A stretch of 64,000 nucleotides of DNA from Lachnospiraceae bacterium (GCA_029071325.1 JAIEAP010000043.1:1-64000); one strand, 5' to 3'; counted from the first letter of the stretch, positions 26,418-35,595 are shown. Translations and numbers: made by a program. Notes: generated by a model from the letters alone, not told the origin.

Positions 26418-29312
26418 CTATGAATAGCGTTTCACTCGTTTTAATAACACCAGAACCCCCAATGCCATGCACATACAGAGTGTCCCCGGAATGATGCATG
26501 CGCGATATATTCCCACACTTCCGGTTTCTGGAAGCGTATAGACGGCTTCATTCAAGATTGACATTCTGACATCTGTTCCTGTCCGCCCCACACTCGCGTC
26601 TTTTTCTGCCGTAAACCACAGACTGGAATCATACTCCTGTCCGTCCTGTGTGATCTGTATCTCACCAGCAGGTGAAATGAGCAGATTGATCTCCCCTTCC
26701 ATTAGCTGATATCCGTCCGGTGCTTTTACTTCCCGGATGATATATCTGCTGCCATAGGCAAGCTCCAATTCCTCCCCGTTTTCGTCCACAAATCGGATCT
26801 CCCCTTTTTGCTGCTTCTCATTCGCCTCTGTGCTGACCGCTGTACCCAGGAGAACAAGTCCATCGGAACCACTGGTATACCGGTATAATTCAAACTCCGC
26901 TCCTGCAAGTTCATTTCCTGTCACTGCTGCCGTTCCATACTTAAATCCCCTCAGTGTACAAAACGGTATCTCATCATCATATACCTTTACAGTCAAAACC
27001 TGATTTTCATCCAGCGCCGCTGTCCATGCGCCATAACGTGTGTCATTGTCGTCTGACGACACCTCTTCTCCCACTGCCAGCACTCTTCCTGCAACTGTCA
27101 CACTTCCGTCATCCCAAACAGCGATGGCCACGCCGTCAATCTTATAGTAATTCGCAGGTGCCTTAACCTCTGACAGGATATAGGAATTACCCTGTTCCAG
27201 CAGGAAGTCTGCTCCGTCCTTTGTGACAGACGCTTTTCCGTCTGCTCCTGTCGTTCCGATCCCCTCCGCAGTTCCGTTAATTTCTGCGACCCGAAACTCT
27301 GCGTTTGCAAGAGGCAGCCCACTTCCTTTTCCATATTTCTCGATCTGAACCGTATATTCCTTTGGCTCATCCGGCGGCACAGTAACTTTGCTGTCCTTTG
27401 CCGTGATGCATATCTCGTTTGCCTCGGTCACAATCGTATATTCATAATCCCCGTCTCCACCGGTTATGGTGACGTTCTCTCCCTCAATCACAATTGTCAG
27501 TTCTTTTGCAATGACATCATATCCTTCCGGCGCCGTCACTTCCTTCAGATAATAAGTACCGTCCGTCTTCATCAGCTTGGCAATTCCGGATGAATCCTTG
27601 AAATAAGCAAGCCCTGTGCCGCTCTCCCCTGATGTACAGGTTTCCAGAAGATTGTGGTCGCTGTCATACAGTTCAAATACCGCTCCGTTTAAAGCAGCTC
27701 CGCTCTCCGCATCGCGCTTCATTAATTTGAAGCTATAATAATGCTTTTCGGAAAAACCGGATCCAATTCCTGCATAGATCAGGAAATCCTTCGTCTGATA
27801 CTTCCCCGGACTGCCTTGCACCGCTTCTGTCACGTTCCACTTAATGCCCATCACGTCTGTGAACTGCATCCAGTGACTCGTATTGCTCCACGCTTTATCT
27901 ATGCTCGCATAGCCAGCCGTCACGCCCATATTTCTGGCGCTATTGTAAAAATACTCTTTATAAGGATAAAATGTCTCAGCGTCCACTGCTCCGCCGCTGC
28001 TATTCTCCACCACCGTGTAGCCCGTTCCAAATTTCTCCGGTGCATAAGCAGAGTTCCACGAATTCACATATCCGCTCTCCCAATAAGTAGTGTCCACGTC
28101 GATATAGCCGTTCCCCAGCACGCAAAGCGGTCCTATGATATGTATCCAGTTCTGATAACCCTCCCATGCATTCCGGAAGAAAACCGAACCGTTGATATCC
28201 ACATAACCACTCAGATAAAAGTTTCCGTTATTGTAGATTGCCGCCCCCGTAGATGCGGTATTGCCGGTTATGGTTCCTCCCGAGACCGTCAGATTACCAT
28301 TTTTGTTCATGTCGCCCTGTCCATCTACATAAATCCCGCCGCCGGATCCACTGCTGCAATCCCTTATGATGCCGCCCGACATGTTAAAATATGACTTTTT
28401 ATTACTGAATTCTCCGCCCACATAGACGGCTCCGCCGTATTGCGAGGAACGGCAGTTCTGAATCACACCTCCCGACATATTGAATACGCCGTCCGCATTA
28501 TTGGAGGTATACATATACACTGCACCGCCATGCTGCGGCGTGGTGCTCTGTGTGCTTCCGTCGATAGTCCCGCCCTGTAAATTGAAGGTTCCCCCGTTGG
28601 CATACTGCACCAGATTGGTACTCAGCAATATCGTACCTGTCTGCTCCGGGCTGCTGTCAAGGATTGTCAGTGTTCCGCCCAACATCTGAAAATATGCATT
28701 TCCCCCGGACATGGTCAGCGTGTGACCATTTAAATCAATAATATATTCTTTCCCGCTGGATATCTGTACAGTACTGTTCATGGTGCTGTCCGCAGTCAAT
28801 TGGTTCTCTCCATTCACAGGATTGAATACCGCTCTGCTCGAAGCTGCTTTTGTAGAGATATCAGTCTCATCCTCAGAAGGCGCATCACTTATTATAGAAG
28901 AATCACCCTCACCCTCACCTTCAGAAGGGCTATCATCTATTATAGAAGAACTGCTTTCATCTTCTGAAGAGACATCACCTATTATCGAAGAATCACTCCC
29001 GTCTTCTGAAGGAATATCATCTATTATAGAAGAATTGCTCTCATCTTCTGAGGATACAGCTTCATCCACAGATAAGTCAGCGTCATCTGTCATGGAATCA
29101 ATCTCGTCTCCGGCAGGGTCGGTATCTTCTGCCTGAAAATCAACTTCATACTCAGAGGGAATACTCTCAGTTGCGAAGGGACTGGCCTCAACCACAGGAG
29201 ATCTGAAATCATTCGCAAGCAACGCCGACATCGGCTCTGTAAACAACCCTGCGCATAAAATCACAGCTAATATTTTACAAACATTCCGAATGACGCCTTT
29301 CCATTCTCTCAT
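26418..29312 (-). CDS. Large pilus tip/surface adhesin, LPETG anchored
   Basis: First gene of the pilus operon (964 aa). It has a signal peptide (about 8-30), a Ser/Asp/Glu repeat region built on SSIIDD-like units (about 75-140), and a right-handed beta-helix-like region (about 155-400) with repeated MSGGxIxNC-type turns and many Asn/Gly. SpaA/Cna-B-type domains follow (LMKRDAESGAALNGAVFELYD, IEKYGKGSGLPLANAEF, GYQLMEGEI), then LPETG, a hydrophobic span and KRVKRYS. A beta-helix head with Cna-B repeats fits a tip adhesin binding glycan or protein; the ligand is unknown. The start at 29312 follows GGAGGAAG. Confidence 0.85.
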   Translation of the reverse strand: MREWKGVIRNVCKILAVILCAGLFTEPMSALLANDFRSPVVEASPFATESIPSEYEVDFQAEDTDPAGDEIDSMTDDADLSVDEAVSSEDESNSSIIDDIPSEDGSDSSIIGDVSSEDESSSSIIDDSPSEGEGEGDSSIISDAPSEDETDISTKAASSRAVFNPVNGENQLTADSTMNSTVQISSGKEYIIDLNGHTLTMSGGNAYFQMLGGTLTILDSSPEQTGTILLSTNLVQYANGGTFNLQGGTIDGSTQSTTPQHGGAVYMYTSNNADGVFNMSGGVIQNCRSSQYGGAVYVGGEFSNKKSYFNMSGGIIRDCSSGSGGGIYVDGQGDMNKNGNLTVSGGTITGNTASTGAAIYNNGNFYLSGYVDINGSVFFRNAWEGYQNWIHIIGPLCVLGNGYIDVDTTYWESGYVNSWNSAYAPEKFGTGYTVVENSSGGAVDAETFYPYKEYFYNSARNMGVTAGYASIDKAWSNTSHWMQFTDVMGIKWNVTEAVQGSPGKYQTKDFLIYAGIGSGFSEKHYYSFKLMKRDAESGAALNGAVFELYDSDHNLLETCTSGESGTGLAYFKDSSGIAKLMKTDGTYYLKEVTAPEGYDVIAKELTIVIEGENVTITGGDGDYEYTIVTEANEICITAKDSKVTVPPDEPKEYTVQIEKYGKGSGLPLANAEFRVAEINGTAEGIGTTGADGKASVTKDGADFLLEQGNSYILSEVKAPANYYKIDGVAIAVWDDGSVTVAGRVLAVGEEVSSDDNDTRYGAWTAALDENQVLTVKVYDDEIPFCTLRGFKYGTAAVTGNELAGAEFELYRYTSGSDGLVLLGTAVSTEANEKQQKGEIRFVDENGEELELAYGSRYIIREVKAPDGYQLMEGEINLLISPAGEIQITQDGQEYDSSLWFTAEKDASVGRTGTDVRMSILNEAVYTLPETGSVGIYRACIIPGTLCMCMALGVLVLLKRVKRYS
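28870..29065 (-). repeat. Serine/acidic tandem repeats in the adhesin N-terminus
   Basis: Four degenerate in-frame units on the plus strand share TCATCTATTATAGAAGAA and TCTTCTGA, encoding SSIIDD-x-PSED-type repeats. They probably form a flexible, acidic linker behind the signal peptide. Confidence 0.6.
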
Positions 29313-29410
29313 GCTGCTTCCTCCAATCAAATCAATCCCTTTCCTGCTTTACTCTTTCTCTGTATTTCAATTTTATAACAAAAAAATCCACAAAAGAAGA
29401 TTCTATAACG

Positions 29411-29480
29411 CTGATTTATATTGACATCTTTTACACATGATGTTAAAATCGATTTATAATTTCTGACTTATATTAACATC
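29411..29480 (+). promoter_or_regulatory. Promoter and 18-bp direct repeats upstream of the AraC gene
   Basis: The -35 TTGACA (29421-29426), 17 bp and -10 TAAAAT (29444-29449) form a strong promoter. CTGATTTATATTGACATC (29411-29428, overlapping the -35) and CTGACTTATATTAACATC (29463-29480) differ at two positions and start 52 bp apart, about five helical turns. Such paired direct sites are typical for AraC proteins, so autoregulation and control of the divergent pilus operon are likely. Confidence 0.6.
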
Positions 29481-29496
29481 CCAAGGAGGAAACGGT

Positions 29497-30567
29497 ATGG
29501 ATATGAATACAATACGGCTGCAAGTCCATGAGATGAACCCGGACGAGCTGTTTTATCAGGAGTATTATGAGTTAAAAAAGGAAGAAAAACCTATTGAACC
29601 GCTGATACAAAGATACGGCATGAACGAAATACTCCGACGCCATCTGATCGTCCCTGAAATAAAGGAGACAATCCCTCCGCAATACGAAGACGCTTTCTTT
29701 TTTGAGCTTACGGATGCCAACAGTATCATTGTACAAAAGCATAACCGCTACAGTCCTACCCTGTTCCATAAGCATACTTTTTTTGAAATTCTCTATGTCT
29801 ATGACGGAAACTGTAAACAGAAGCTGGAACAGAAGGATTACAATCTGTCTACCGGAGATCTGTGTATCATCCCTCCGGGTATCCGGCATTCTATTACCGT
29901 CAATGATGAGAGTATTGTAATCAATGTCCTGATACGCAAGGATACTCTGCACAGCATTTTTCATTCTTTCCTTAATGTGCCCAATATCCTGTCTTCCTTC
30001 TTCTTAAATAACATTTACGCTAAGCAGAAGAATGATTACATTATTTTCCATTCCGGGAATGACTATGAGATCCGCAGAGCCTTCCTATATATGCTCTTAG
30101 AATCTATCAACAAAGAGAAATGTTATTATCAGATCATCAGCAATACCCTGATGCTGGTATTCGGTCTTCTGATACGAAGCCATGAGCATACCATCGAAAT
30201 GCCCATGCTCAGCAGCCAGGCTGAACAGCAGTGTTTCCATCTGCTCAGCTTCATTCAGAAAAACAGTTCCACCATTACGCTCAATGATATTGCAAAATAC
30301 TTTCACTATACGCCGGAATATACCTCCAAGCTGATCAAGCAGATCACAGGAATGACCCTTACGGATATCCTGCTGCAGATCCGTATGGAAAAGGCACAGG
30401 ATTATCTGGTCAATACGAATCTGTCGATTGCCACTATTTGTGAAGAGATCGGCTATGAATCACCGGAATACTTTGTCCGACTGTTCAAGAAACACACAGG
30501 AGAGTCGCCATCCGCCTACCGGAAACGACGCGCCTCCCAGATGTCTGCGGAAGACATCCTAAAATAG
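29497..30567 (+). CDS. AraC-family regulator with N-terminal cupin domain
   Basis: Transcription factor (356 aa). A cupin-like sensing domain (about 80-150) includes LFHKHTFFEILYVYDG and IIPPGIRHSI. A C-terminal double helix-turn-helix (about 255-345) includes LNDIAKYFHYTPEYTSKLIKQ and the diagnostic EEIGYESPEYFVRLFKKHTGESPSAYRKR. It is divergent from the pilus operon and heads the plus-strand transglutaminase/pilus-like cluster (38 bp to the next gene), so it probably coordinates both surface systems. The start at 29497 follows AAGGAGGAAA. The ligand is unknown. Confidence 0.92.
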   Translation: MDMNTIRLQVHEMNPDELFYQEYYELKKEEKPIEPLIQRYGMNEILRRHLIVPEIKETIPPQYEDAFFFELTDANSIIVQKHNRYSPTLFHKHTFFEILYVYDGNCKQKLEQKDYNLSTGDLCIIPPGIRHSITVNDESIVINVLIRKDTLHSIFHSFLNVPNILSSFFLNNIYAKQKNDYIIFHSGNDYEIRRAFLYMLLESINKEKCYYQIISNTLMLVFGLLIRSHEHTIEMPMLSSQAEQQCFHLLSFIQKNSSTITLNDIAKYFHYTPEYTSKLIKQITGMTLTDILLQIRMEKAQDYLVNTNLSIATICEEIGYESPEYFVRLFKKHTGESPSAYRKRRASQMSAEDILK

Positions 30568-30605
30568 TTTTTCATTAAGTACGCATCTATGATAAGGAGA
30601 ATGCG

Positions 30606-31559
30606 ATGAAACACAATACATTACATAAAGCAGTACTGTTACTTATATTGTTATGCTGCATCCAATGTCTGCTCCTGTGCTCCTGTGATACAGATTCTCT
30701 TCCCGAGAATCCTTTTGACCATACTGATATCAGTACAGAAAAGGGCACCCGGGACAACACTGCCAAGGTGCTGACCCCATCCGCCGACGGTGCGGTCAGC
30801 TACTCCTGCGATGCTGCCATCCTGGACGCTTCCAATGCCGCCCAGGGCTATGTCATGGTCAGTTACACAGAAGAGAATACCGCAGGAAAACTTCAGATTA
30901 CCGGTCCTGACAACGTCACCTACATCTATGATCTGACCGGCGGCTATGAGGTATTTCCGCTCACTGCCGGAAACGGGGCTTACCTCATCGGAGTATATGA
31001 GAATGTCAATGCTGCCGAAGAAACCTACGCACTCATCCTGTCCCAGGAGATAACGGTTACTCTTTCCGACGAACTGGGACCGTACCTGTACCCGAATCAG
31101 TACGTCAACTTCAGTGCGGATTCTCTTCCCGTTGAAAAAGCGGTGGAATTGGCATACCCGGCAAATAATGATCTGGATGTTGTCTCTAATGTGTATAACT
31201 ACATCATCGAACATTTCGAATATGATTACGATAAAGCCGCATCTGTCCAGTCCGGCTATCTTCCCGTTGTGGACGAGATTTTCCAGATCAACCGCGGCAT
31301 CTGCTTTGACTATGCCGCCGTTATGGCGTCCATGCTGCGAAGCCAGGCAATCCCTACCCGACTTGAGGTAGGATATAAAGGCGAGGAATATCATGCATGG
31401 ATCAGCACATATATCCAGGACATAGGATGGATCAACGGCATTATCGAATTTGACGGAAACACCTGGCATCTGCTGGACCCTACTCTTGCTTCCACAAGCC
31501 AGTCACCCAAACGCTTTATTGCGGAAGATAATGAATATATCACAATATTTGTATATTAG
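30606..31559 (+). CDS. Transglutaminase-like lipoprotein
   Basis: Secreted lipoprotein (317 aa). The signal peptide ends in the lipobox LLCSC (Cys about 27), so the mature protein is tethered outside the membrane. A transglutaminase/protease-like domain (about 190-300) shows the Cys in NRGICFDYAAVMASMLRS, the His in EEYHAWISTY and the Asp in WHLLDPT, an intact Cys-His-Asp triad. Such domains crosslink or cleave proteins and peptides; the activity here is not known. The ribosome site is AAGGAGA. It sits 10 bp upstream of the PilC-like gene, so it may act on the filament proteins of the same operon. Confidence 0.85.
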   Translation: MKHNTLHKAVLLLILLCCIQCLLLCSCDTDSLPENPFDHTDISTEKGTRDNTAKVLTPSADGAVSYSCDAAILDASNAAQGYVMVSYTEENTAGKLQITGPDNVTYIYDLTGGYEVFPLTAGNGAYLIGVYENVNAAEETYALILSQEITVTLSDELGPYLYPNQYVNFSADSLPVEKAVELAYPANNDLDVVSNVYNYIIEHFEYDYDKAASVQSGYLPVVDEIFQINRGICFDYAAVMASMLRSQAIPTRLEVGYKGEEYHAWISTYIQDIGWINGIIEFDGNTWHLLDPTLASTSQSPKRFIAEDNEYITIFVY

Positions 31560-31569
31560 GAGGTTTTTC

Positions 31570-32598
31570 ATGTTGAAGAAAAAAAAGAATATACTGAATA
31601 ATTCTGAAATTGCTGCCTTCTGTCAACAGCTTACCATGGTAATAAGCGCAGGACTCCCTACTTATTATGGAATTTACATATTGAAGGATGACGCTCCTGA
31701 CGACGAGACCAAAGCTCTACTGGAACAGATCTATGCCTCTATGGAATCCGGCAGACCTCTCCATGAAGCTCTGAAGGCAACCGATATGTTTCCCGGATAT
31801 ATGATCCATATGATCATGCTGGGGGAACAAACCGGACGTCTGGAAGAGGTGCTGTCCTCTCTGGTGTCCTACTATGAAAGGGAGTCCTCCATCCGTGCAA
31901 ATGTCCGCAGCGCAGTGGCCTATCCCCTATTCATGACTGCCATGATGTTGATCGTCATCACGGTTCTGGTCACAAAGGTCCTTCCCGTTTTCTCCCAGAT
32001 CTATGAGGAGCTTGGAAGTAGCCTGACCGGAATTGCCGGGATCATGCTGAATATCAGTCAGGTGCTGAACCGCTATATGATCGTGCTCATCATTGCCTTC
32101 CTGATACTGGCCGTTCTGGCATGGCTTCTCTATCATACAGACTGGGGCAGAATGCGGCTTCAGAAAAATAAGCTTTCTCTGTCTATTGCATCCGGCCGCT
32201 TTGCAAACTGCATGTACCTTGCCCTTACCAGCGGCCTTGATACAGACAGCAGCCTGGAACTCACCGAAGAACTGGTCAGCAATCCCTATATCCGGGACAA
32301 GATTCACAAATGCCAGGAATTGATCAAAGGCGGAGAGACATTTTCCGACGCGCTGCTGCTCTCCGGCATATTCTCCCGGATGCATGCCGGTCTGGTTACC
32401 ATCGGTTCAAAAACCGGCGCTATGGATGATGTCATGAAGCACATCACTGCCGCTTATGATGAGGAGGCAGAAAAGCATGTAGACCGTTTTATTTCCATCC
32501 TGGAGCCAACATTAGTCATTATCCTTTGCTTTTTAGTCGGAATGATCCTCATCTCATTCTTACTCCCCCTGTTGGGCATTATGTCCAGCATCGGCTGA
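31570..32598 (+). CDS. pilC: Type IV pilus/type II secretion inner-membrane platform protein (PilC/GspF-like)
   Basis: Platform protein (342 aa) of the type IV filament superfamily. Two T2SF domains (about 15-135 and 215-335) each have the pattern AFCQQLTMVISAGLP, here with YYG, and FANCMYLALTSGLD. Membrane spans are about 110-135, 160-185 and 312-335. The motif MGEQTGRLEEVL (here LGEQTGRLEEVL) is typical. It is shorter than proteobacterial PilC (about 400). The track start at 31450 overlaps the transglutaminase gene; the ATG at 31570 has TAGGAGG and is used. Confidence 0.92.
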   Translation: MLKKKKNILNNSEIAAFCQQLTMVISAGLPTYYGIYILKDDAPDDETKALLEQIYASMESGRPLHEALKATDMFPGYMIHMIMLGEQTGRLEEVLSSLVSYYERESSIRANVRSAVAYPLFMTAMMLIVITVLVTKVLPVFSQIYEELGSSLTGIAGIMLNISQVLNRYMIVLIIAFLILAVLAWLLYHTDWGRMRLQKNKLSLSIASGRFANCMYLALTSGLDTDSSLELTEELVSNPYIRDKIHKCQELIKGGETFSDALLLSGIFSRMHAGLVTIGSKTGAMDDVMKHITAAYDEEAEKHVDRFISILEPTLVIILCFLVGMILISFLLPLLGIMSSIG

Positions 32599-32611
32599 TG
32601 GAGGTACTGCT

Positions 32612-32932
32612 ATGCTTTTCTCGGTAAAAAAAGAAAAAAAACTTAGGACTGTTCTTCTTCCCATCCTCCTTTTAGCGGCCGCCCTGTGTATCCTTATCGC
32701 GGCGTCCGCCTCTCTTGCGTCCACGAACCGGGAGCGCGAAACAGAGATTTTATCCAATGCGCTGGAACGGAGCATCACGCAGTGCTATGCCCTGGAGGGC
32801 TCCTATCCGCCTGATCTGGACTATTTGAAGGAGCATTATGGACTGACCTACAACAGTGACCGCTACTTTATTGATTATCGTTATATCGGAGGGAACTTTC
32901 GTCCGAATACCATTATTATAGAAAGAGATTGA
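32612..32932 (+). CDS. Small single-span pseudopilin-like protein
   Basis: A 106-aa protein with a basic N-terminus, one hydrophobic helix (about 14-36) and a small extracytoplasmic domain. The YALEGSYPPDLDYLKEHYGL stretch resembles the alpha-helical spine and post-helix region of pseudopilins. No GFxxxE-type prepilin peptidase site is present. The ribosome site is GGAGG, and it lies between pilC and the DUF4860-like gene with 13- and 4-bp gaps. A filament subunit role comes from shape and context. Confidence 0.65.
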   Translation: MLFSVKKEKKLRTVLLPILLLAAALCILIAASASLASTNRERETEILSNALERSITQCYALEGSYPPDLDYLKEHYGLTYNSDRYFIDYRYIGGNFRPNTIIIERD

Positions 32933-32936
32933 TGTT

Positions 32937-33437
32937 ATGTTAAAGCTGCATACAACATCCCACAAAATTGATACCGTTTTTGTGGCTGCATTGTTTACTG
33001 TGTTTGCCGCGACTGCCTTTCTAGTTGTTCTGATCGGCGCAAAACAATATCAAAACACTGCGGACAGCATGGATTATAACTATGAGATCCGCGCCGCCTC
33101 CTCCTACCTTGTAGAGAAGGTGCGCCAGAACGATTCAGCCTCCCATATTGCCATATCCGAACTGGACGGTATCCCCGCCCTGGCCCTTACATCAGAGGAA
33201 AACGGCGCATATTACACAACTTATATTTACTGTTATGACGGTGCCCTTCGGGAACTCTTTGTGTCTGAGCATTCGGTTTATGCTCCAAATGCCGGCCAGC
33301 AGATCGTCCCCCTGCAGGATTTTGCTCCGGAGGCACTACATTCCGGTCTTATCCGGATTACCGTTACAGGAACAGACGGAACTCCTGTTCCGCTGTATAT
33401 TTCCGTACATGCAGACAGTGAGGAGGGCGCGTTATGA
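32937..33437 (+). CDS. DUF4860-like membrane-anchored protein of the pilus-like cluster
   Basis: A 166-aa protein with one N-terminal span (about 14-36) and an extracytoplasmic beta-rich domain. The layout agrees with DUF4860 proteins found beside pilC and pilT in Clostridia; my family assignment is from memory of that context. The helix is followed by NYEIRAASSYLVEKVRQND, like a pseudopilin stalk. There is no canonical prepilin cleavage motif. It overlaps the next gene by 4 bp (ATGA). Confidence 0.65.
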   Translation: MLKLHTTSHKIDTVFVAALFTVFAATAFLVVLIGAKQYQNTADSMDYNYEIRAASSYLVEKVRQNDSASHIAISELDGIPALALTSEENGAYYTTYIYCYDGALRELFVSEHSVYAPNAGQQIVPLQDFAPEALHSGLIRITVTGTDGTPVPLYISVHADSEEGAL

Positions 33438-33898
33438 ACAAAACAAACGCACACAGAAACCATCTGTTTCTATTAGAGATCCTTTTAAATATACTGCTCT
33501 TTTCCATATTGCTGTCCGTGTGCCTTCAATTCTTCAGCAAGACGTACCGGCTGACCTCAGAGACCACGGATCTGCATCGTGCAGTTACTACTTGCACCAA
33601 TGCTGCCAGCATTTTTGAAAGCGGGGACGGCACGCTGACTCCCCTGTTATCCCAATATGAACACGCAGACCAGAAGGGAGAATCCGTTTTGATCTATCTG
33701 GATCAGGACTTTCTGGAATGCTCCAAAAAGGATGCCGTTTATTCCGTCACCGTCTGCCTGCTTCCCGAAGACTCCGCCTCTTCCCGTCTATCCAGAGCAC
33801 AGATTACCTGTTACAGGGACTCGGAAGAACTATACGGCATTACTGCCTGCCGATATATGCCCCTGACCCCAAAAGACATGAATGGAGGGATATCATAA
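33434..33898 (+). CDS. Pseudopilin-like single-span protein
   Basis: A 154-aa protein with a short polar leader (MNKTNAHRN) and then HLFLLEILLNILLFSILLSV. Glu sits at the +5-like position as in prepilins (FTLIE), but the glycine before the cleavage site is replaced. The ectodomain has three to four cysteines. The 4-bp overlap with the previous gene and 1-bp overlap with the next indicate coupled translation and equimolar supply. Minor pilin function is inferred. Confidence 0.65.
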   Translation: MNKTNAHRNHLFLLEILLNILLFSILLSVCLQFFSKTYRLTSETTDLHRAVTTCTNAASIFESGDGTLTPLLSQYEHADQKGESVLIYLDQDFLECSKKDAVYSVTVCLLPEDSASSRLSRAQITCYRDSEELYGITACRYMPLTPKDMNGGIS

Positions 33899-34386
33899 TG
33901 AAAAGACATTCTAATTTTGGATTTTCATCCATCCTTCTGGCATTTGTCATGATCTGTATTGCCACATTTTCCGCGCTCTCTCTGCTGACTGCCAATTCAG
34001 ATTACCGGCTGAGCAAACGGGTGGCAGAGCGGAATCAGGCATACTATCAGGCACAGGAAAATGCCTGGGACCGGCTTGCTTCCATCGATCAGGCACTGCT
34101 GTCTGCCTATGAATACAGCAACGATCCGGCAGAATACTACGAAAATGCCCGTTCCTTCATCTCCGATGCGGCGGACGGGACATGGAGCAACAGTGAAGAA
34201 AGCCACTGTTTTTCTTACACAGAATCCGTGGCAAACAATCAGCATCTGGAAGTTATCATAGAGCTACAATATCCTGCCAATTCGACAGACAGCTTTTACC
34301 GCATTATCCAGTGGAAAACTGTCCAGACCAGCAATATACAAAAACAGCAGCCTTTGAACCTTATGGGCTCAGACGAACAGCGGTAA
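33898..34386 (+). CDS. Pseudopilin-like single-span protein
   Basis: A 162-aa protein starting MKRHSNFGFSSILLAFVM: a basic leader, Gly-Phe and a hydrophobic helix (about 9-30) as in type IV prepilins, but without the +5 glutamate. The ectodomain begins with a helix (SKRVAERNQAYYQAQENAWDRL). The track opens 60 residues earlier in a frame that overlaps the previous gene; the ATG at 33898 in TAATG with GGAGGG upstream is chosen. It is the last subunit-like gene before pilT. Confidence 0.65.
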   Translation: MKRHSNFGFSSILLAFVMICIATFSALSLLTANSDYRLSKRVAERNQAYYQAQENAWDRLASIDQALLSAYEYSNDPAEYYENARSFISDAADGTWSNSEESHCFSYTESVANNQHLEVIIELQYPANSTDSFYRIIQWKTVQTSNIQKQQPLNLMGSDEQR

Positions 34387-34428
34387 TAACATATTACCAT
34401 AACACATCATCAAAGAAAGGAAACCATC

Positions 34429-35490
34429 ATGGACGTAAAAAAAATTCTCGAAGAAGTTACACACAAAGGAGCATCCGACATTTTTATTATAGCGGGACGC
34501 CCTCTTACCTATAAGCTCAAGGGAGTCATCTATAGCCTGGACGACACCGTCCTTCTGCCTCAGGACACTCTCGCATTCGTCACTGCGATCTATGCCCTGG
34601 CAGAACGGGAGATTGGCAATTTTACACACCGCGGAGACGACGATTTTTCTCTGGCGATACCGGGTGTATCCCGCTACCGCGTATGTACCTTCAAACAGCG
34701 CGGCTCTTATTCTGCGGTCATTCGTGTCATCGCCTTCCATCTGCCCGATCCAAAAGATCTCATGATCCCGGATGCCGTTATGGATCTTGCCAATACCAAT
34801 CATGGCATGGTGCTTGTGACTGGTCCTGCCGGCAGTGGCAAATCCACAACGCTGGCATGTATTGTCAACAAGATCAACCACGAGCGCGAGGAGCACATCA
34901 TCACTCTGGAAGATCCGTTGGAATTTCTCCACAAACACAAAAAGAGCATTGTCTCCCAGAGAGAGATCCGCTCAGATACCGAGAGCTATCTCACTGCCCT
35001 TCGGGCTGCGCTCCGGCAGAGTCCTGATGTGATCCTGCTGGGTGAGATGCGGGATTATGAAACGATCAGCACTGCCATGACGGCTGCGGAAACAGGTCAT
35101 ATCATTTTCTCCTCCCTGCACACCATTGGTGCAGCCAACACCATTGACCGCATTATTGATGCCTTTTCTACCTCCCAGCAGCATCAGATTGCCATTCAGC
35201 TGGCTTCTGTATTGCAGGCAGTTGTCAGCCAGAAGCTTCTCCCATCGGTGAACGGCACAATGGTTCCCGCATTTGAGATTATGGTCTTAACGCCCGCCAT
35301 CCGCAATATGATCCGTGAAAGGAAAGTCCACCAGATTGACGGCATTATTTATACCTCCTCTGCCAACAATATGATCTCTATGGACACCAGTATCTTAAGG
35401 CTGTATGAACAGGGCATTATTGACAAGAATACCGCGGTCTCAGAAGCCGTAAATCCGGAAATCATGTCACGGAGACTGAATATGAATTAA
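34429..35490 (+). CDS. pilT: PilT-type secretion/retraction ATPase
   Basis: Hexameric motor ATPase (353 aa) of the type IV pilus PilT family. It has a small N-terminal domain (about 1-105) and a RecA-like core with Walker A GPAGSGKSTT (about 129-138), an Asp-box region ITLEDPLEF, Walker B with the PilT-specific GEMRD (VILLGEMRDYETI, about 203) and the His-box HIIFSSLHT. Length and GEMRD place it with PilT rather than the extension ATPase PilB (about 550 aa). It is the only such ATPase in the cluster, so it must power the system alone or share a motor encoded elsewhere. The ribosome site is AAAGGAAA. Confidence 0.93.
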   Translation: MDVKKILEEVTHKGASDIFIIAGRPLTYKLKGVIYSLDDTVLLPQDTLAFVTAIYALAEREIGNFTHRGDDDFSLAIPGVSRYRVCTFKQRGSYSAVIRVIAFHLPDPKDLMIPDAVMDLANTNHGMVLVTGPAGSGKSTTLACIVNKINHEREEHIITLEDPLEFLHKHKKSIVSQREIRSDTESYLTALRAALRQSPDVILLGEMRDYETISTAMTAAETGHIIFSSLHTIGAANTIDRIIDAFSTSQQHQIAIQLASVLQAVVSQKLLPSVNGTMVPAFEIMVLTPAIRNMIRERKVHQIDGIIYTSSANNMISMDTSILRLYEQGIIDKNTAVSEAVNPEIMSRRLNMN

Positions 35491-35510
35491 TTTTAGTACC
35501 ATTCACAGTG

Positions 35511-35575
35511 GAACAACGCGCTGCCATCCGGCTTGTTATGCTTGCATATAAAAGTCCGATGGCAGCGCGTTGTTC
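35511..35575. repeat. 18-bp perfect inverted repeat downstream of pilT
   Basis: GAACAACGCGCTGCCATC and its exact complement are separated by a 29-nt loop. There is no T-tract, so it is not a classical terminator; it may be an mRNA-end stabiliser or a repeated palindromic unit. It stands 20 bp before the true terminator. Confidence 0.6.
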
Positions 35576-35595
35576 GTACTGCGAATGCTAATATC

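Noticed and set aside
28780-29136. 118-aa Ser/Glu-rich plus-strand ORF
   Set aside because: Antisense reading of the adhesin repeat region.
30651-31469. 272-aa minus-strand ORF
   Set aside because: Antisense to the transglutaminase lipoprotein gene, which has a lipobox, triad and ribosome site.
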